From: Culex pipiens pallens
Taxonomy: Eukaryota > Arthropoda > Insecta > Diptera > Culicidae
Length of the DNA stretch: 64,000 bases
Direction of reading: 5' to 3'
NCBI RefSeq assembly: GCF_016801865.2
Contig: NC_068937.1
Coordinates: 15,104,980-15,168,979 of the forward strand
The notes below the pieces were generated by a model that was not told the DNA's origin, searched no databases, and saw only the letters and a list, made by a program, of their open reading frames with translations. Below are positions 35,082 through 48,572 of the stretch, piece after piece; position 1 is the first letter of the stretch; every line of letters starts with the position of its first letter. The translations under genes were made by a program, and so were the position numbers.

Positions 35082-36986
35082 TAAATGGTGACCGATTTTG
35101 CTCATATTTGGCCCAGAGTCCTAAAATAGGTCAAGGAACAATATTCAGCTTGTGGAGCGAGGTTTTGAAAAAAAGTCCCATATTATGGGCAAAAAATTGA
35201 GAACCACTATTCAGCATCCAGGTTTCAGGCATCTTGAAAAAATGTTTTCCCAGCAAAATAAAAAAAAAACAAACAAAATATTTATTTGAAAACTTTGTCT
35301 AAACCGAGAAAAAATATAGAAAAAAACACACCCCTAATTATGATATGATCGAAAATAAATTTGTAATATTTGTGTTCTAGAGTTAGGGGAAAATAATTTC
35401 TTGCTAGGTTATCGGCGCTTAATAATTTAAATATATTTTGGATATGTGGAGAAAACTTCGTTTTTTGGGAATTATCTTTCGGAGGCTGTATCAACCATTG
35501 GTTCTAATCTTTAATACCTTTGAAGTAGATTAAAGAAGAAAAAACCTAATCTCTAAGAACAAAATCATTTTATAGAAGCTCAAGCTTTAGTCAGGCTTTC
35601 AACAAAATATTTTTTTTGTGCACGATAACGAAATTTAAAATGCAATTTTAAATGCAAATTTAATTTTTCATTTCATTTTTTTTAAGTTTTTTTTTATTTT
35701 TCAAAAAATATGGTTTTTTGGAAAATTGGCAACACTGCCAAATAAATTCAGACCTTCTTGGTATTTCGCGAAAACTTTTAATTTTGTTTATATTATAACT
35801 ATATATTTTTTTAAGAAGTTCTAAGAAATACCTATAGTTTTGCCGAATGCACCAAAACAATCAGAAAATTCGATTTCAAGATACAAATTTTTAAATATTT
35901 CAACATTTTCGCTTGCGAACTTTTTTCACCCGCGAAAAAGAGAGGAGTCAAATCACGCAAAAGAAAATCACTCCCGAAATTCTTCAAGAAATCAATCTGC
36001 TGATTATTTTTTTGTGAATTTCATTGTCAGCACCACTTAATCCCATCTATCTACATTCATTTTTCGACGTGTGACGTTACATTTGCAAGTGTAGTAGTGC
36101 ACAAGATGTTCCGCCGAATAATTAAGATGATGATTTTTTAGATTCTTTTTACCGATCTTTCGTGCGCGAGACAGGAGAGCCATGAGAGCGCTTCGGATTT
36201 TCTCTTGATGAACGTCCAAAGATTTACTTTTGATGATGATTATTTCATCGCTGGACAATTTGTATGGACGTACTGTTATCCAAAATGACTTGCGTGGGCA
36301 TAGCAAATGAAAAACATAAATTTACATTCAAATTAGAAATTTACAAACAAATCAAAAACCTAATGCTTAGTTTTGAAAGAATTACTAATTTTGTTGTGAA
36401 AACAAACATTTATCTTTGAAAATATCAATATTTTCCAAAATTTGCAATTTGTGTGTCAAACGCAGCTCAATTTTAATAACTAAATAACAAGTTTCTAGAA
36501 CGAGAAATATTTTTTTTTTAAATTTCGTTATTTAATCTTAATTTAAAAATCATAAAAATTGAAAAATAATGGACTTGATGTCCACAATGTTTCCCCGAGT
36601 TGATAAATTTATATGATAATATAAATTTAAATATCTTCCAACAAAACCAAAATGTTTTGCTTTAAAAATTTGGAAATTCTACATCTTAAACATAAGTTTT
36701 TTGAAAATTTATACAAATATTTGCATATTAATAACAAATTGATTGCTTAAAAAAAATACAACAAAAAAGGGGAAATTTTGAAATCCCTTTTTTCCTAAGT
36801 TCATGCTTACATTTATTAAAGCCAATTATTTATTTTCGAATGTTTTGACAGCTAACGTGCTTAAAAGAGAAAAGATAAGAGTGTTAACAAATTTTACTTT
36901 ATTTCTAATGAGCTTTAAATTAATATTTTTTAACAATAACAAGGGAAAAATGCAATTATCAACAATGATTTTAAGAGAGTGTACTA
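35082..36986. other. AT-rich, no gene seen
   Basis: Homopolymer-rich DNA. Short open frames (35840-36040 and 36037-36306) lack splice signals and domains. Confidence 0.4.
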
Positions 36987-37187
36987 TATCCAGATTTTAA
37001 GCAAAGATGGCGTTACGAATGGTGCACGCCCAAAATGTCAAAATCGCGCATTGGTACCAACATCATAATAAAAGAGTGGCTATCATGCCATAGCACACTT
37101 TTTTTTGTAATGTTGGTACCACTTCGTGATTTCGACATTTCGGGCGTGCACCATTCGTAACGCCATCTATGCTTAAAAATCTGGATG
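36987..37187. mobile_element. palindromic miniature element, copy 2
   Basis: Same family and length as 7538-7738. TATCCAGATTTTAAGC on the left is matched by GCTTAAAAATCTGGATG on the right, with internal GCGTTACGAATGGTGCACGC arms. Flanking TA on the left fits a TA target. Confidence 0.8.
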
Positions 37188-38046
37188 GATTGTTTAATGC
37201 ACGTTTAAAGAAGGTTACGCAAACAATGGTTTCTAAGATATTTTTTTCGTAACAAATCTTCAAAGCCAAGCATTAATTGTAACGGATACTATTTGAAGTG
37301 ATTATGAAATGTGCTTAATTTGAGTAGCCCCAACTCACCGTGTTACCTAATAAACTCTCATCGATTGCACTCTCGCAAAATCTCAACAACCTCCCAACTT
37401 CCTTCCGGATCAGAAGCAGCCCTCTGATCAACAATTCACCACCAAGTTCAGACACTTGATTCAAGCACGTCCGATACACATTTCCCACACCTCACGCCCC
37501 AATCAGATCGATCATTAAGCACACGAAGCACTCACTCGACACCGCCCAAGTGTTTGTCCACCTCGAGGCCCATTACTTGGCGGCATTACACTCTTAAATT
37601 TGCATAACCAACTTCGAGCCTCCAAAAATAAGGTACTCAGAAGGGACTTGAGTCGCAAAAATCCCACGGTCACACACTCACGTGAGAGACACAACATTCC
37701 TCCAAAAACAGAAATCCCAACCCCGACGACGTCAAGTCCAAGGTTCAACGACCCGCCTGGACACAATATCTCGTCGTCGTCGTAGTCGGCAGAAAAAAAA
37801 CCGGTATCGGCGACGACCGACGTCTGTGCGGCGAACTTGTCTGCTGCCGCGCTTCGTCTCTTGGGCAGGTCTCGAGATCAGCGCGCACGCTCGAAAGAAA
37901 GTGAATGAGAATGTGGCCGGTTCAGCGGGGATTTTTTTTAGCGATGTCAGGGTTGCAAGAGCGGTGATTTTGTCAGTGGATTTGTTTTGGAATTTTAAAA
38001 GGTGGAAAATTTGGCAGCACTGGAAATAAAAAGATTTTGTTCAGAA
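37188..38046. other. unique GC-richer segment
   Basis: 37370-37930 is GC-richer than the surroundings, has CTCGTCGTCGTCGTAGTC near 37771 and appears single-copy. Several overlapping open frames occur with no recognisable domain. It could be promoter, enhancer or untranslated-exon DNA. No exon boundary was identified. Confidence 0.3.
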
Positions 38047-38058
38047 TCAACCATTTAA
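38047..38058. repeat. target-site duplication, 3' side of retroelement
   Basis: TCAACCATTTAA at 38047-38058 repeats exactly at 42151-42162 and brackets the Jockey-like element. Confidence 0.8.
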
Positions 38059-39362
38059 TTCAATTCAATTCAATTAGTTTTTATTAGTAAATAATCAATT
38101 CACAATTTCGTAATTCTTATAACCTAATAGAGTTTTGGAGTACCTTTCAACTATGATTTGTACTATAGTTCATTTTGATGTAATTGGATATTCTAACAAT
38201 GGATTTGCCAACAGAAGGAAAAAATATTTTAAAAAAACCTTCTAAATTTGCTAAGGAAAAGGATAGAGATAGAAAAGCTTAAAACTAGATCACAGTTTGT
38301 TTTGTCTTTTGACGTCGAAAAACTTCGCTGCACAAGGCAGCTTATCCGTTGTAGATATACTTCATCATAAGCTCACTCAGAGCTTGGAATTGTTCTGCCT
38401 TGTTCCGGCAGGCACGAAAGCGCGTGAGCATCTCTCCAGCAAGAGCGAAAAACTCGGGAAGCGCGAAGAGATCATCTCCGGTAACGTCTGCTTGTCCCGG
38501 TGAAGTACCGCTCCCAGAAGCGGCTACTCTAGCGTACGAACCTCCCTAACCGGGAGGGAACGCTGGGTTGGTCGATGGAACCGCTCCGCCGCCAGCTGCT
38601 GCAGCGTTCGTGCTCGAAGTCTTTGGAGGTTGGCGGGACGCTGGCGCTTTCTTCTTCTTGTCCTGCTCCTCGAGGTACTTTTTCCGCGCGGCACAGCCAC
38701 GGAAATTCGCCGTGTGGTTTCCACCACAGTTCGCGCACTTGACGCGCGCTTTGTGCTGCTGGGCGTTTTCCCCCAGCTGGTCTTTCCGCGGAAGATCGCA
38801 CCTTTCGGTGAAGTGGGTCTCACCGCACTCAACGCACCGGGGCGGAAGATTACAGTTTCTTGAACCGTGTCCGAATTTTTGACAGCGGTGGCAATGCGCT
38901 GCGTCGGTCGGATTCTTCGTGTAGAATCGCCACGTCACGAAGAAGCCGTCCAGTGCTTTGATCTGCCGTAGGTCCTGGATTTTGACCGACCCACGATCGA
39001 AGTACAGGAGGTACAATGTGTACGTACCTGCAGGGTGGCCACCTCGGGAAAAAACCGGGAAAACCGGGGAAAAACCGGGATTTTTATCCGCCGGGAGAAA
39101 ACCGGGAAAAACTCGGGAATTCGACTGACAAACCGGGAAAATATTTTAAGTTTAGTTAAAATTTGACAAAAGCCTCTTTAATTTATTCAATATGTTCTTT
39201 TCTCAATTAGAATGTTATTCCTGTTATTATAAATTAAGAATTCGCGAAAACTATGTTTGAATTTGTGTAGTAGACTCATGCTTCTTGGTTATGGATGTTT
39301 TTTGTATCCTATTATATTTTTACAAGGCGATTTTTTTTAATAAAGCAAAATGTTTCCTCTAC

Positions 39363-40254
39363 CAGCGATTCTCAACCTGGGGTACATATAACCCTGGGGG
39401 TACCACGAGCGGTCTCAGGGGGTCCGGAGGACAAACCCCGCAATGGCGAACATTTGTCCCAAACAAAATATTTGAGAGAATAAAAAAACAAATTGCTTTG
39501 AATCAAAAAAATAACAACCATGCTTAAGGTGCAATGAATTACAGGCGAATTGTTTTTGACCAATCAGAAAATGTTTAAAAAATATTTGAATGATAAATCT
39601 ATAATTTGCATTCGTTTAGAAATTTTATGAATTTGAAGTAAAGTGCACCGTTTTTGAGTTTTTTTGTTTTTTTTTTCTACAATTATTTGTTTTAAATTTG
39701 TATATGCAACAAAAGAATGGATCAAAAATGTTCAAAAAAGAAAGCAGAAAAGAATTTTCTCAACCATTTAATAGAATAATTTTTCAATTGAAAATAGCTA
39801 CAACTTCAAAAAAAAATACTATTTACAAAATTTAAATTTACATAAAAATAAAATTTAAAAAAAATATGGGGGATGTTTGTAGAAATAAAAAAGACAACGA
39901 AAATTTAATTTACAAAAAAAAATTCTCTAAATTTAAAGACATTTTCAGTAGTTTTAAAGAAAAACAGGAAACAACATTTTATTATGAAGCTTTATAAAAA
40001 AAAAAGAAAAAAAACTGATTTGAAGAAATGTACATGGACGTTGTGTGGCCTATCCAGTACATGTTTTTAAACAACTCTAGATACAAGATTTACGACATTT
40101 TTAATACTTCAAAATTCATGTTTCTTTCTTCGTGAATTGGAATGTAAAAAAATCTCATGCAAACGAAAAATTTCATGTATGAACGCTAGGGGGTACCAGC
40201 AGCTTAAGTAACACGAAAAAGGGTACCTAGCCTAGAAAAGGTTGACAACCGTTG
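39363..40254. mobile_element. hAT-like element nested inside the CAGGGTGGCCACC element
   Basis: It starts CAGCGATTCTCAACCTGGGG with a GGTACATATAACCCTGGGGG continuation. It ends GGGTACCTAGCCTAGAAAAG and GTTGACAACCGTTG, a diverged inverse of the start. Another copy of this end is at about 26808-26824. The interior is AT-rich with no transposase. No clear target duplication was found. Confidence 0.6.
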
Positions 40255-40544
40255 AATTATAACATATTTCAACATAAAAATAATAATATCATGGAGTTTC
40301 TGTTTGTAAATAAATTTTATTTGATAATATTTGAGAATCTCAGCCAGACAAATTATTAAGGACAACTTGCAATGAATTTTTTTTGCAAAGTTTTTTAAAA
40401 TGTCGTTTGAAATTTATGTAAAATTTTCAGAAATTTTAAAATTACAATATATTTAGAATTCTGCTACAAAAACGTTACTTGAAATACAGGCAATCACTTT
40501 TAGGTGATTACTACATCAACACAAAAATTGAGATCATGTTGAAA

Positions 40545-40900
40545 ATAAGGCCGATGCTAATATTTTTCAAAATTTTTGTCCCTCGGCTCTGGCCGGGGTC
40601 AAGTGGGGGAATAATCCATAGTCTCAACATTTGAATGCAAAAAGTGTTCAAATACATTTTACACTAGTTTATTTGTTTTGTCTTCAAAAAATGTAAGATT
40701 TTGCGGTAACAAAAAAAACTAAAGGTGTAAAATTAAAAAAAATAAAAGATTATTAAATTAACCCAAACATGCTAAAAAATGATTCCAAACGCAAGGGAAT
40801 GCATTTTATATTGATTTCAGCTGGTTGCACTTAAATTTCAATTGAAGTTTTGATGTTTTTTAAAAATATTTTGTGCCCCCTGATTTTTCGAGGCAACTAA
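40545..40900. repeat. small foldback with TTTTTGTCCCTCGGC / GCCCCCTGATTTTTCGAGG arms
   Basis: CAAAATTTTTGTCCCTCGG (about 40569) is matched inversely by AAATATTTTGTGCCCCCTGA (about 40863). Relatives begin at about 12033 (AAGTTTTTGTTCCTCAGC) and about 43650 (AAAGTTTTTGTCGCCCCC). It lies in the right part of the 39031-41333 element. Confidence 0.5.
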
Positions 40901-42162
40901 CGAATTAACGAGCATTTACATAACTGTTGATAACAATTTATTTTTGCAATTCTTTTCTTTAAAATTAATAAATTGTAGTAATAATTAATCTCATTCTAAA
41001 AAATTAAACGATTTTTTAAATTTTGAGGTTAAACAATCTACATGTATGATGATGAAAAATCCCAATCATTATGGAAATTAGATGTTTGGATTGGAAACAG
41101 ATAAAAACGGCTTCGTTTACAACTTACTTACTTTTTACTCAAGATTTGAAAGCTTTCTTGAGGAATTCAAACTTTGAACCAAATGTATGCGTTTAAAAAG
41201 TATGTTGGTACTAACGTTAGCCTAAAAAACATTGTAGTTTGGTTTAAAAACATTTCGGAAAATTCCTTCTGGGCTCGGGAGAAAACCGGGAAAAAACCGG
41301 GAAATTGAAAATCGAAATCTGGTGGCCACCCTGACGTACCTGTCACCGTTGTCGATTTCGAGAGCACCTTAACCTCTCGAGGTTTAACCTTGACGCCCGA
41401 CAGGTGTTCTTCCAGGTCGGAGATCGGGCGGTCCGGATATCCCTGAAGGACGATCTTCACTGGGACCTTCTCTGCTGGGTCAAATGTGAAGAATTTGAAG
41501 TTTCGCAACTTCAACTTCTTCACTACCAAGTCGAAATTCTGTTTTTTATGCGTAATCACTTGCACAGAAGTTTTGCAAATTTTGAGACAATTGGAGGTGG
41601 TCGTCGTTCCTTCGGAGAGTTACACTTTTTCTGCTTTCCTTGCTTGCGCGCAAGTTCATCATCGTCATCGTCGTCGCCAGCACTGCTGCTGTCACTGGCG
41701 GTGTTGTTTTCTTCTCCACTCAGCATCTCAAATTCGTTGCTGGTGGGAACGTTGGAAGTGGTTGTTGTCGTAGTGCTGGTGGACTGCTGCTGCTGCTGCT
41801 GGTCGGAGGTACTTCCGGATGCCCGGGTCGATTGTCTCGTCCGTACTGGGGACTCACGTGGACGGTATGACACGTGTAAAAATGAAGGATCGGTGACGTC
41901 ACCGGGCACGCTCCCGTGCGCGATGGCGGTCGATGCGGCATTGTTGTGTTTACCTTTCTGCACTCTGCCGGTAGATGAACTTCGCGGGTTTTTCGAGGCC
42001 GCACTCGAACTGCCACGGCCACGGCCGGCCCTTGGCATGCTGGAGCAGCAAACTCGCGGGTAAACACTGTTAATTACGGCGAAAGAATCGAAAAGTTTGA
42101 GGAGCTCCGAACAGTTGACTGTTGCTGGCTGGTGTTGCCAGTCCCGATGATCAACCATTTAA

Positions 42163-44104
42163 AAAATAATGATTTCTGTTTTTTTATTTCCTTTGTCCAA
42201 AAAAATTACCAGCTTACAAAAATGTGATCTAAATATTCTAAATTATGCCTCTTGAGACCAAGCTGTAGGTACCCTTAAGGAAAATTCATGTAAAAATGAG
42301 TACACTCTTAATAAGATTGACAATTAAAAAAAAAAACACTTTTGGAGATGGACTTTTGGATGTTCTAAGATAAAGGCACACATTATTTGGAAGTGATGCC
42401 ATTTTTTGTTGAAATTGTTTACACTTTCGAGAAACAACCTGGTTTATTTAAAGATTAAAATTTAATTTAGAATCGCAAAAAAAATAATGAAATAATATAA
42501 TTATACCTACTCTTACAGGAAAAAAATGCATCAAAATCTGTCATAGTTGAATACTACTCAAAGTTCAGAAAACTTTCTATAAATTTGCCAGGAAACCTTC
42601 AAAGATTAGAAATCTAGATACTGAATAGCAGCCACAAACAATAAAAGAATCCAGATCTTTCTGATGAGAAATATCATAATTTTATAAAAGATTAGCATTT
42701 TTACAAGGATTAAACAAAGAAAAAATACTGTAGCTTCAAATATTCTGTAATCTTATCTACAAATCAGGAGAATTTTTTTTTGCTAAATCAAATAAAATGT
42801 TCACTTTTTTGCTTCAACTATCTGTTATTCTCTCTAAAGTATCATTCTTGATCAAACATTTGATCAAACACGGTCATTTTTGTTTTAGAAATATTTAAAT
42901 CTTAATTTAGAATGCTTCTATCAAAAAATGGTATCGTAATTAATTTTTCATTAAAATTTAATATCTATGGGTTCTGATGTTAAAAATGAAAAATGCAAAA
43001 GGTCAAATAGAAAAAGGTCGAAAAGACAGAACGTTATTCTTAAATGATTTATATTTTGAGATTGCTAAAATAAACTTTGTGAGAAAAAAACATCTAAATT
43101 CTTGTTTCAGTCATATTTTTTTCAAAGTTTTTTTTCCATTATTGTATGCAATTATGAGCAATTCTTCAAAAAGTTGTTTGGGAAAATGACTAAACCCAAA
43201 AAATCTTTTTAAATGTTGTATTCTTTCAAAATAATCAGAAATTTTTTGTTAGTTTTTCGTTCTTTCAAACAGGAGCAGATCTTTAAATAGTTTTTAGTGA
43301 TTTTCTTATAGTCAAAAATATTTTACAATTCCTGCAAATTAATTTGTTCTTGTTCCAGTTATCGAAAGTTTTTCCGTTCTTTCGTACATTTACAAGTCTT
43401 ATAAAAGTTTTACGATATAAAGTCTTGGATCGAATCGGGATCAACATTCTGTTTTTTTTTTTAATTTCATATTCTTTCAAAGTAACTAATTCTTTTTTTA
43501 TATATATATTCAACATGAGCAGTATTTAGCTCAGAAAGCTTATAAAGCTCATGAAAAAGAACTGAACTCAACACACATTTTAAAGATTTTTATATTCTTT
43601 CTAAACAATTCATTTTTGCATGAGTATTTTTTCATACTATAAGGCCGTTGCAAATATTTTTCAAAGTTTTTGTCGCCCCCTCCCCCCCCCCCCCCTTCAA
43701 AATTGGTCTGAAAAACCAGGGGGGCAAAAAAAACTTTTTTCTAAAAAACTTCAAAATGTCCATGAAAATAGAAGTCTAATCAACTGAAAATAATCTAAAA
43801 TGCATTATTCTGCAATGATAATCATATTTAGCATGTTTGGGCTTGTTTAAAAATGTTTTGAATTTTTATAAAATTGCAATGTACAGCACCGCAAAAAATT
43901 TATTTTTTCGCAAATAATTAAATTTTCGTCAATACTTAGATATTTTGGAAACTGATGATTGCAAAACAACTGGACAGATGTGTAATGCATTTTAAAACAC
44001 TTTTTTCATTAAAATGTTGAAACCATGGCTCGTTTTTTAATTTTTATCCATTTTTATTTTTTTGCCAAAATACAAATACAAAATACACACAAAAAATCAT
44101 GGTA
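42163..44104. other. AT-rich, no gene seen
   Basis: Low-complexity AT-rich DNA. A C-run (43682-43695) sits at the end of a TTTTTGTCGCC-type repeat relative (43640-43990). Short open frames (42977-43189 and 43283-43516) are lysine/phenylalanine-rich and not credible genes. Confidence 0.45.
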
Positions 44105-44206
44105 ATATTACATCTGGGAAGGGGTACATCTTTTATGTCAGAAAAAATGTGTAATTTTACCTCTGAAAATGTGTAATTTTACCACTATTCTGGTGTAATG
44201 TCGCTT

Positions 44207-45443
<1,237 letters not shown>

Positions 45444-45545
45444 CGTTTTCAGTCTAAATAGAGGTAAAAGTTCATCATAAAAGAGGTAATATTCAACCTT
45501 CTAAAATTACACCTTCCAAATTTACACAATTTTTTTCTGTGTACC

Positions 45546-46250
45546 AAATCTAAAAAACAAAATACAAACTTAGAATTTTTTACCCAATTCGGTAGTTGAA
45601 AAATTGGTAAAGTTCAGATCGGTAAACAGTCTGTCAAAATGAACAAAATTTTACCGAAAATCGGTTGTACGATGACTAATAATGAAATTCATTACCGAAT
45701 TTTGATAAGTTTTTACCGAATTCGGTAGTTTTCAGTTTACCAGTCTGTTCAGCAGTAAACCTCTACACTGAGAAAATTGGTTCACAAAATTCCTTGGTAC
45801 TGGTTTTTCTCCGTGTAGAGGTTTGCTCGACCAGTTATTTTTTGGCAAGATTTTTGATCAGCAAAATCTGCCAAGTTTTTTATTAAACCAAAAGACTTTT
45901 TTTTTCTCAACTTATTTTTATTAGGTCCTTTTAGGTGCTGTGACCAGGTTGGGACCGAGGATCAGTAAAACAACATGTAATAACAAAAAAAAACTCCTTA
46001 CATTCCATGAAAATTAAAAAAAACCAAAAGACTTTTCTGCATGTCTTAAGATATCACAAAAAACAGCTCTTCTGAAATGAAATGACAGCTGCCAAAAAAT
46101 TATATAGTTGCTTGTATTGACTCTGTGAAGCTTCTGATTGTAGCGGAAAAGATGGCTGGCTTAGCAAAAAATCGGTAAATATCAGCAAAATTTGGCTGAT
46201 TTGACGATGCGTTTCAAAATTACATTTTAAAGGTAATTTAATGTCAGACG
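45546..46250. other. repeat-like, no gene seen
   Basis: TTCGGTAGTT occurs twice in direct orientation (about 45589 and 45720) around TTTTACCGAA motifs. A hairpin, ACCTCTACACTGAGAAAA ... TTTTTCTCCGTGTAGAGGT, lies at 45759-45822. These look like miniature-element remnants. Confidence 0.5.
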
Positions 46251-46466
46251 TACACAGAACAACAAATCTTTCACGAGTTGAAAAAATTGATTATTAAATA
46301 TTACCTCTTTTTCGAAGTAATTTTACCTGATTTTTTGAGCAATATGTAGAATTTCTCAACAAAGATGTTATTTACACATTTTGTGAGGTAATATTAAATT
46401 TTTTGTCTGACAGAATTCCGTCAATACTCCCTGATCTAATATTACCATGACTTTTTTTTCTGTGTA
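46251..46466. mobile_element. 216-bp miniature element with TACACAGAA / TTCTGTGTA ends
   Basis: Ends TACACAGAAC and TTTTTTTTCTGTGTA with an AT-rich interior containing ATATTACCTCTTT and GAGGTAATATTAAA. Same end style as 8519-8748. Confidence 0.6.
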
Positions 46467-48572
46467 ATATAGGACTCATTGACCCTAAATCAACCCTCTA
46501 ACAAAACCACCATTTGGAAACCCTGGCCCCTTCTCCGTCATCTCCCTCACATTTTCCCCGCCACGTTATGGCATCTCGTGTTTGCCTTCGAAGCAAAGAA
46601 GTGATGCCAGACCACAAAATGGGTCAATTACATCTACGTGGTCGGGGGTTCAGGCACCTGAGAGAAATGTGCGAAATTGCGCGAGGGGTAATCAACGGGC
46701 GATTTAAAGAGTTGAGCAATCGAAATTCTTCAAATTGTCACTCCCCGTGCGGTTTGAACAATTTAGATTGGCTGACCAAGTTCATCAATCATCGCTTGCA
46801 AGAGTTTAAATTGACGACGTTGAACCGATTAATTGGCTGTCAAAGCGGCGGGGTGGGTAGTCCGTGATTAACGTCATTACGGGACGGCTAATTCACTTCT
46901 CACGACGCTGATTGGAAGGGTTGTTGTGATTCTGCGGGTTTAGTGGGTTCATCGCTTGAGTTTTGACCCGTTGAAATCTTTTGAGGCAGTCGAAAGTCGT
47001 GAATTGTTCTTCTAGCAACGTTTTACTACAATCTGAGTATTAACATGAAATTTGAGTCTTTTTCTATGAATTGCAATCGAATCTACTCAGAAATGATTAA
47101 TGTGACAACTGTCAGATATTTAGTCATTTCTGAGTAGGTGTGATTTTGATGTAAATTGAGTGATTAAAAATATGTGTGTCTGATGTAAACAACTCCAACC
47201 CTGCATTGACAAACGTCAAATTTGCACAATTATTTGAAGTTACGCACATCGGAGTGAACATTACCCAAAATTCTTATAACTTTTGAATTGAATGAAACCC
47301 AACTTAACTAGGAGAAATAGTCAAGTAAAGCCCTCATAAGCCCCAATCGCGATCCCCCCTTGAGCTCGACCCACTAACTTCACTAATTGCAACCTTCTCG
47401 CATCACAGTTTGCCCATCATTTCCTCCCTTGGTCAAGTCCTTTTAACTCTCAACCTACCAAACACCGCCGTCATTGCGTGACTGGCCGCAATTCGCGCAG
47501 ATCTCCAAAGAGAGGGAAGCCAGTAATAACCCAATCCAAATTCCGCGAACCCAAAGTTGGGCTGGGAAACGAAACCAAGCCGCCGCCGCCGCCGCCGAGG
47601 GGTCCACCAGACGTATATTTCTCTTAATTATTCCTTTCTTGGGGTCTCGTCTGGGGTGCGACAACTTCCCAGCAGCTTCCAAGAGGGGGGAGAGTCCGCA
47701 AAAATATAAAAATAAAAGTTTATTGGCTGCTAATGAAAGTGAGACACGACCGGACCGGCGGATCACCCCCCGCTCTCCAAAAGATATTCGTTAAGGGGTC
47801 CACCGCGTCCACTTGTTGTATGTGCCCTCGGGGCTAGAATTCGTTCTACAATCCAATCCGCGATTTCACTTTCGCCAAAATATGACCGATTCGTTGCGTT
47901 GCGTGCAGGGATTTTTCGGGGACGGGGAATTTCACTTTTGACCGTGTGACCCCGGTCCGCAAAACAAGGTGGAAGGTGTGGCCCGGACAGATCTTGGCGG
48001 CCAGCCGGACCTCCCCTGGAGCACGAAGTCGTGCAGGGAGTTATTTGTTGTTGAAGGGGGGAAACAATGCAAATGGACCCCTTTAAAATGTTGCTGTAAC
48101 GTGGACCCCTCGGAAGCTGTCAAACGTGCACGCACGTTGGAAGTTGTGCGGGAAGAGACTAAAATTAATCATTTTCTAGTTGGATGACAGTTTGTAATTG
48201 CATCGCGGCGATGGACCCCTAGTCGGAACTGTCAAACGTACACGAATATTCAAAGTAACTCAGTTTTCGTCATAAGCGAAATACTCATTTCTGAGTAGGA
48301 TCGATTTTGACGAAAACTGAGAGTTTTAAGAAAAGTCTTTGGAAGCTGTCAAACATACACGATAATGTTGAACGAAACATAATAGAGTTGAAATTACCCA
48401 ACATTTTTATGACAGATTTTTTGGAATCCACCTGTCAAACTTAGTGTCAAACCCCCTTCTCCCGCCAAATTGTAAACACCCAAATAAGAAACGATACTGT
48501 TTTTTCTTCTTTTTTTCTCTTTCTCTATTTTTGTCGCCGAACGTCCGCCGTTTGCGCGCCTCTATTTTCCAG
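46467..48572. other. unique GC-richer region, no gene confirmed
   Basis: Includes a (CCG)5-type run at 47581-47596 and open frames at 46514-46867 and 47474-47794 without domains. Two related small inverted structures share CATTTCTGAGTAGG: one at 47084-47147 and a 69-bp hairpin at 48258-48326 (AACTCAGTTTTCGTCA ... TGACGAAAACTGAGAG). The low repeat content suggests proximity to real exons or regulatory DNA. Confidence 0.35.

Larger units (their letters stand above)
39031..41333. mobile_element. 2.3 kb element with CAGGGTGGCCACC ends inserted in the gag
   Basis: Perfect 13-bp inverted ends: CAGGGTGGCCACC at 39031 and GGTGGCCACCCTG ending at 41333. The flanking ACGTACCTG is present on both sides (39022-39030 and 41334-41342), so the target duplication reads as 9 bp, or 8 bp if one base belongs to the element. 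CAGGG-type ends suggest hAT; a 9-bp duplication would also fit MULE-type elements. Inside each end are multiple GGGAAAACCGGG blocks (39049-39145 and 41277-41303). No transposase frame. Confidence 0.85.
38342..42038 (-). pseudogene. Jockey-type gag (ORF1), broken by a frameshift, an insertion and a stop
   Basis: Encodes a nucleic-acid-binding gag that in intact elements coats element RNA. The likely start is the ATG at 42038-42036 (MPRAGRGRGSSS), because the upstream ATG at 42158 lies in the target duplication. Order: a Ser/Thr/Gln-rich N-terminus with an Asp run (41640-42038), a frame shift near 41570, a middle domain with VVKKLKLRNFKFFTFD and GYPDRPISDLEEHL (41343-41565), then after the insertion YLLYFDRGSVKIQDLRQIKA. 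Three zinc knuckles follow between about 38650 and 38900: CHRCQKFGHGSRNC (CX2CX4HX4C), CVECGETHFTERC (CX2CX3HX4C) and CANCGGNHTANFRGC (CX2CX3HX6C). A TAG at 38546-38548 interrupts the frame. Beyond it the same frame continues about 67 codons (ALPEFFALAGEML ... KYIYNG) to the TAA at 38342. The total without the insertion is about 460 codons, normal for this gag family. Confidence 0.85.
38059..42150 (-). mobile_element. Jockey-like non-LTR element carrying only ORF1 (half-LINE)
   Basis: The 12-bp duplication TCAACCATTTAA at both sides fixes the ends. On the minus strand it begins at 42150, carries a gag-type ORF1, then only about 280 bp of 3' sequence ending in an (AATTG)n-like tail at 38059-38080. 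No reverse transcriptase or endonuclease frame is present. Without the 2.3 kb insertion at 39031-41333 the element is about 1.8 kb. It therefore resembles a HAL1-type 'half-LINE' that would depend on ORF2 from another element. A deletion derivative is the alternative explanation. Confidence 0.8.

Noticed and set aside
38568..38882. 104-codon + strand frame
   Set aside because: Antisense to the zinc-knuckle region of the gag. No domain of its own.
41404..42063. 219-codon + strand frame
   Set aside because: It is antisense to the gag ORF1, whose minus-strand reading has recognisable structure.
46514..46867. 117-codon + strand frame in a unique region
   Set aside because: No domain, no convincing splice or promoter context. 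Kept only as unassigned sequence.
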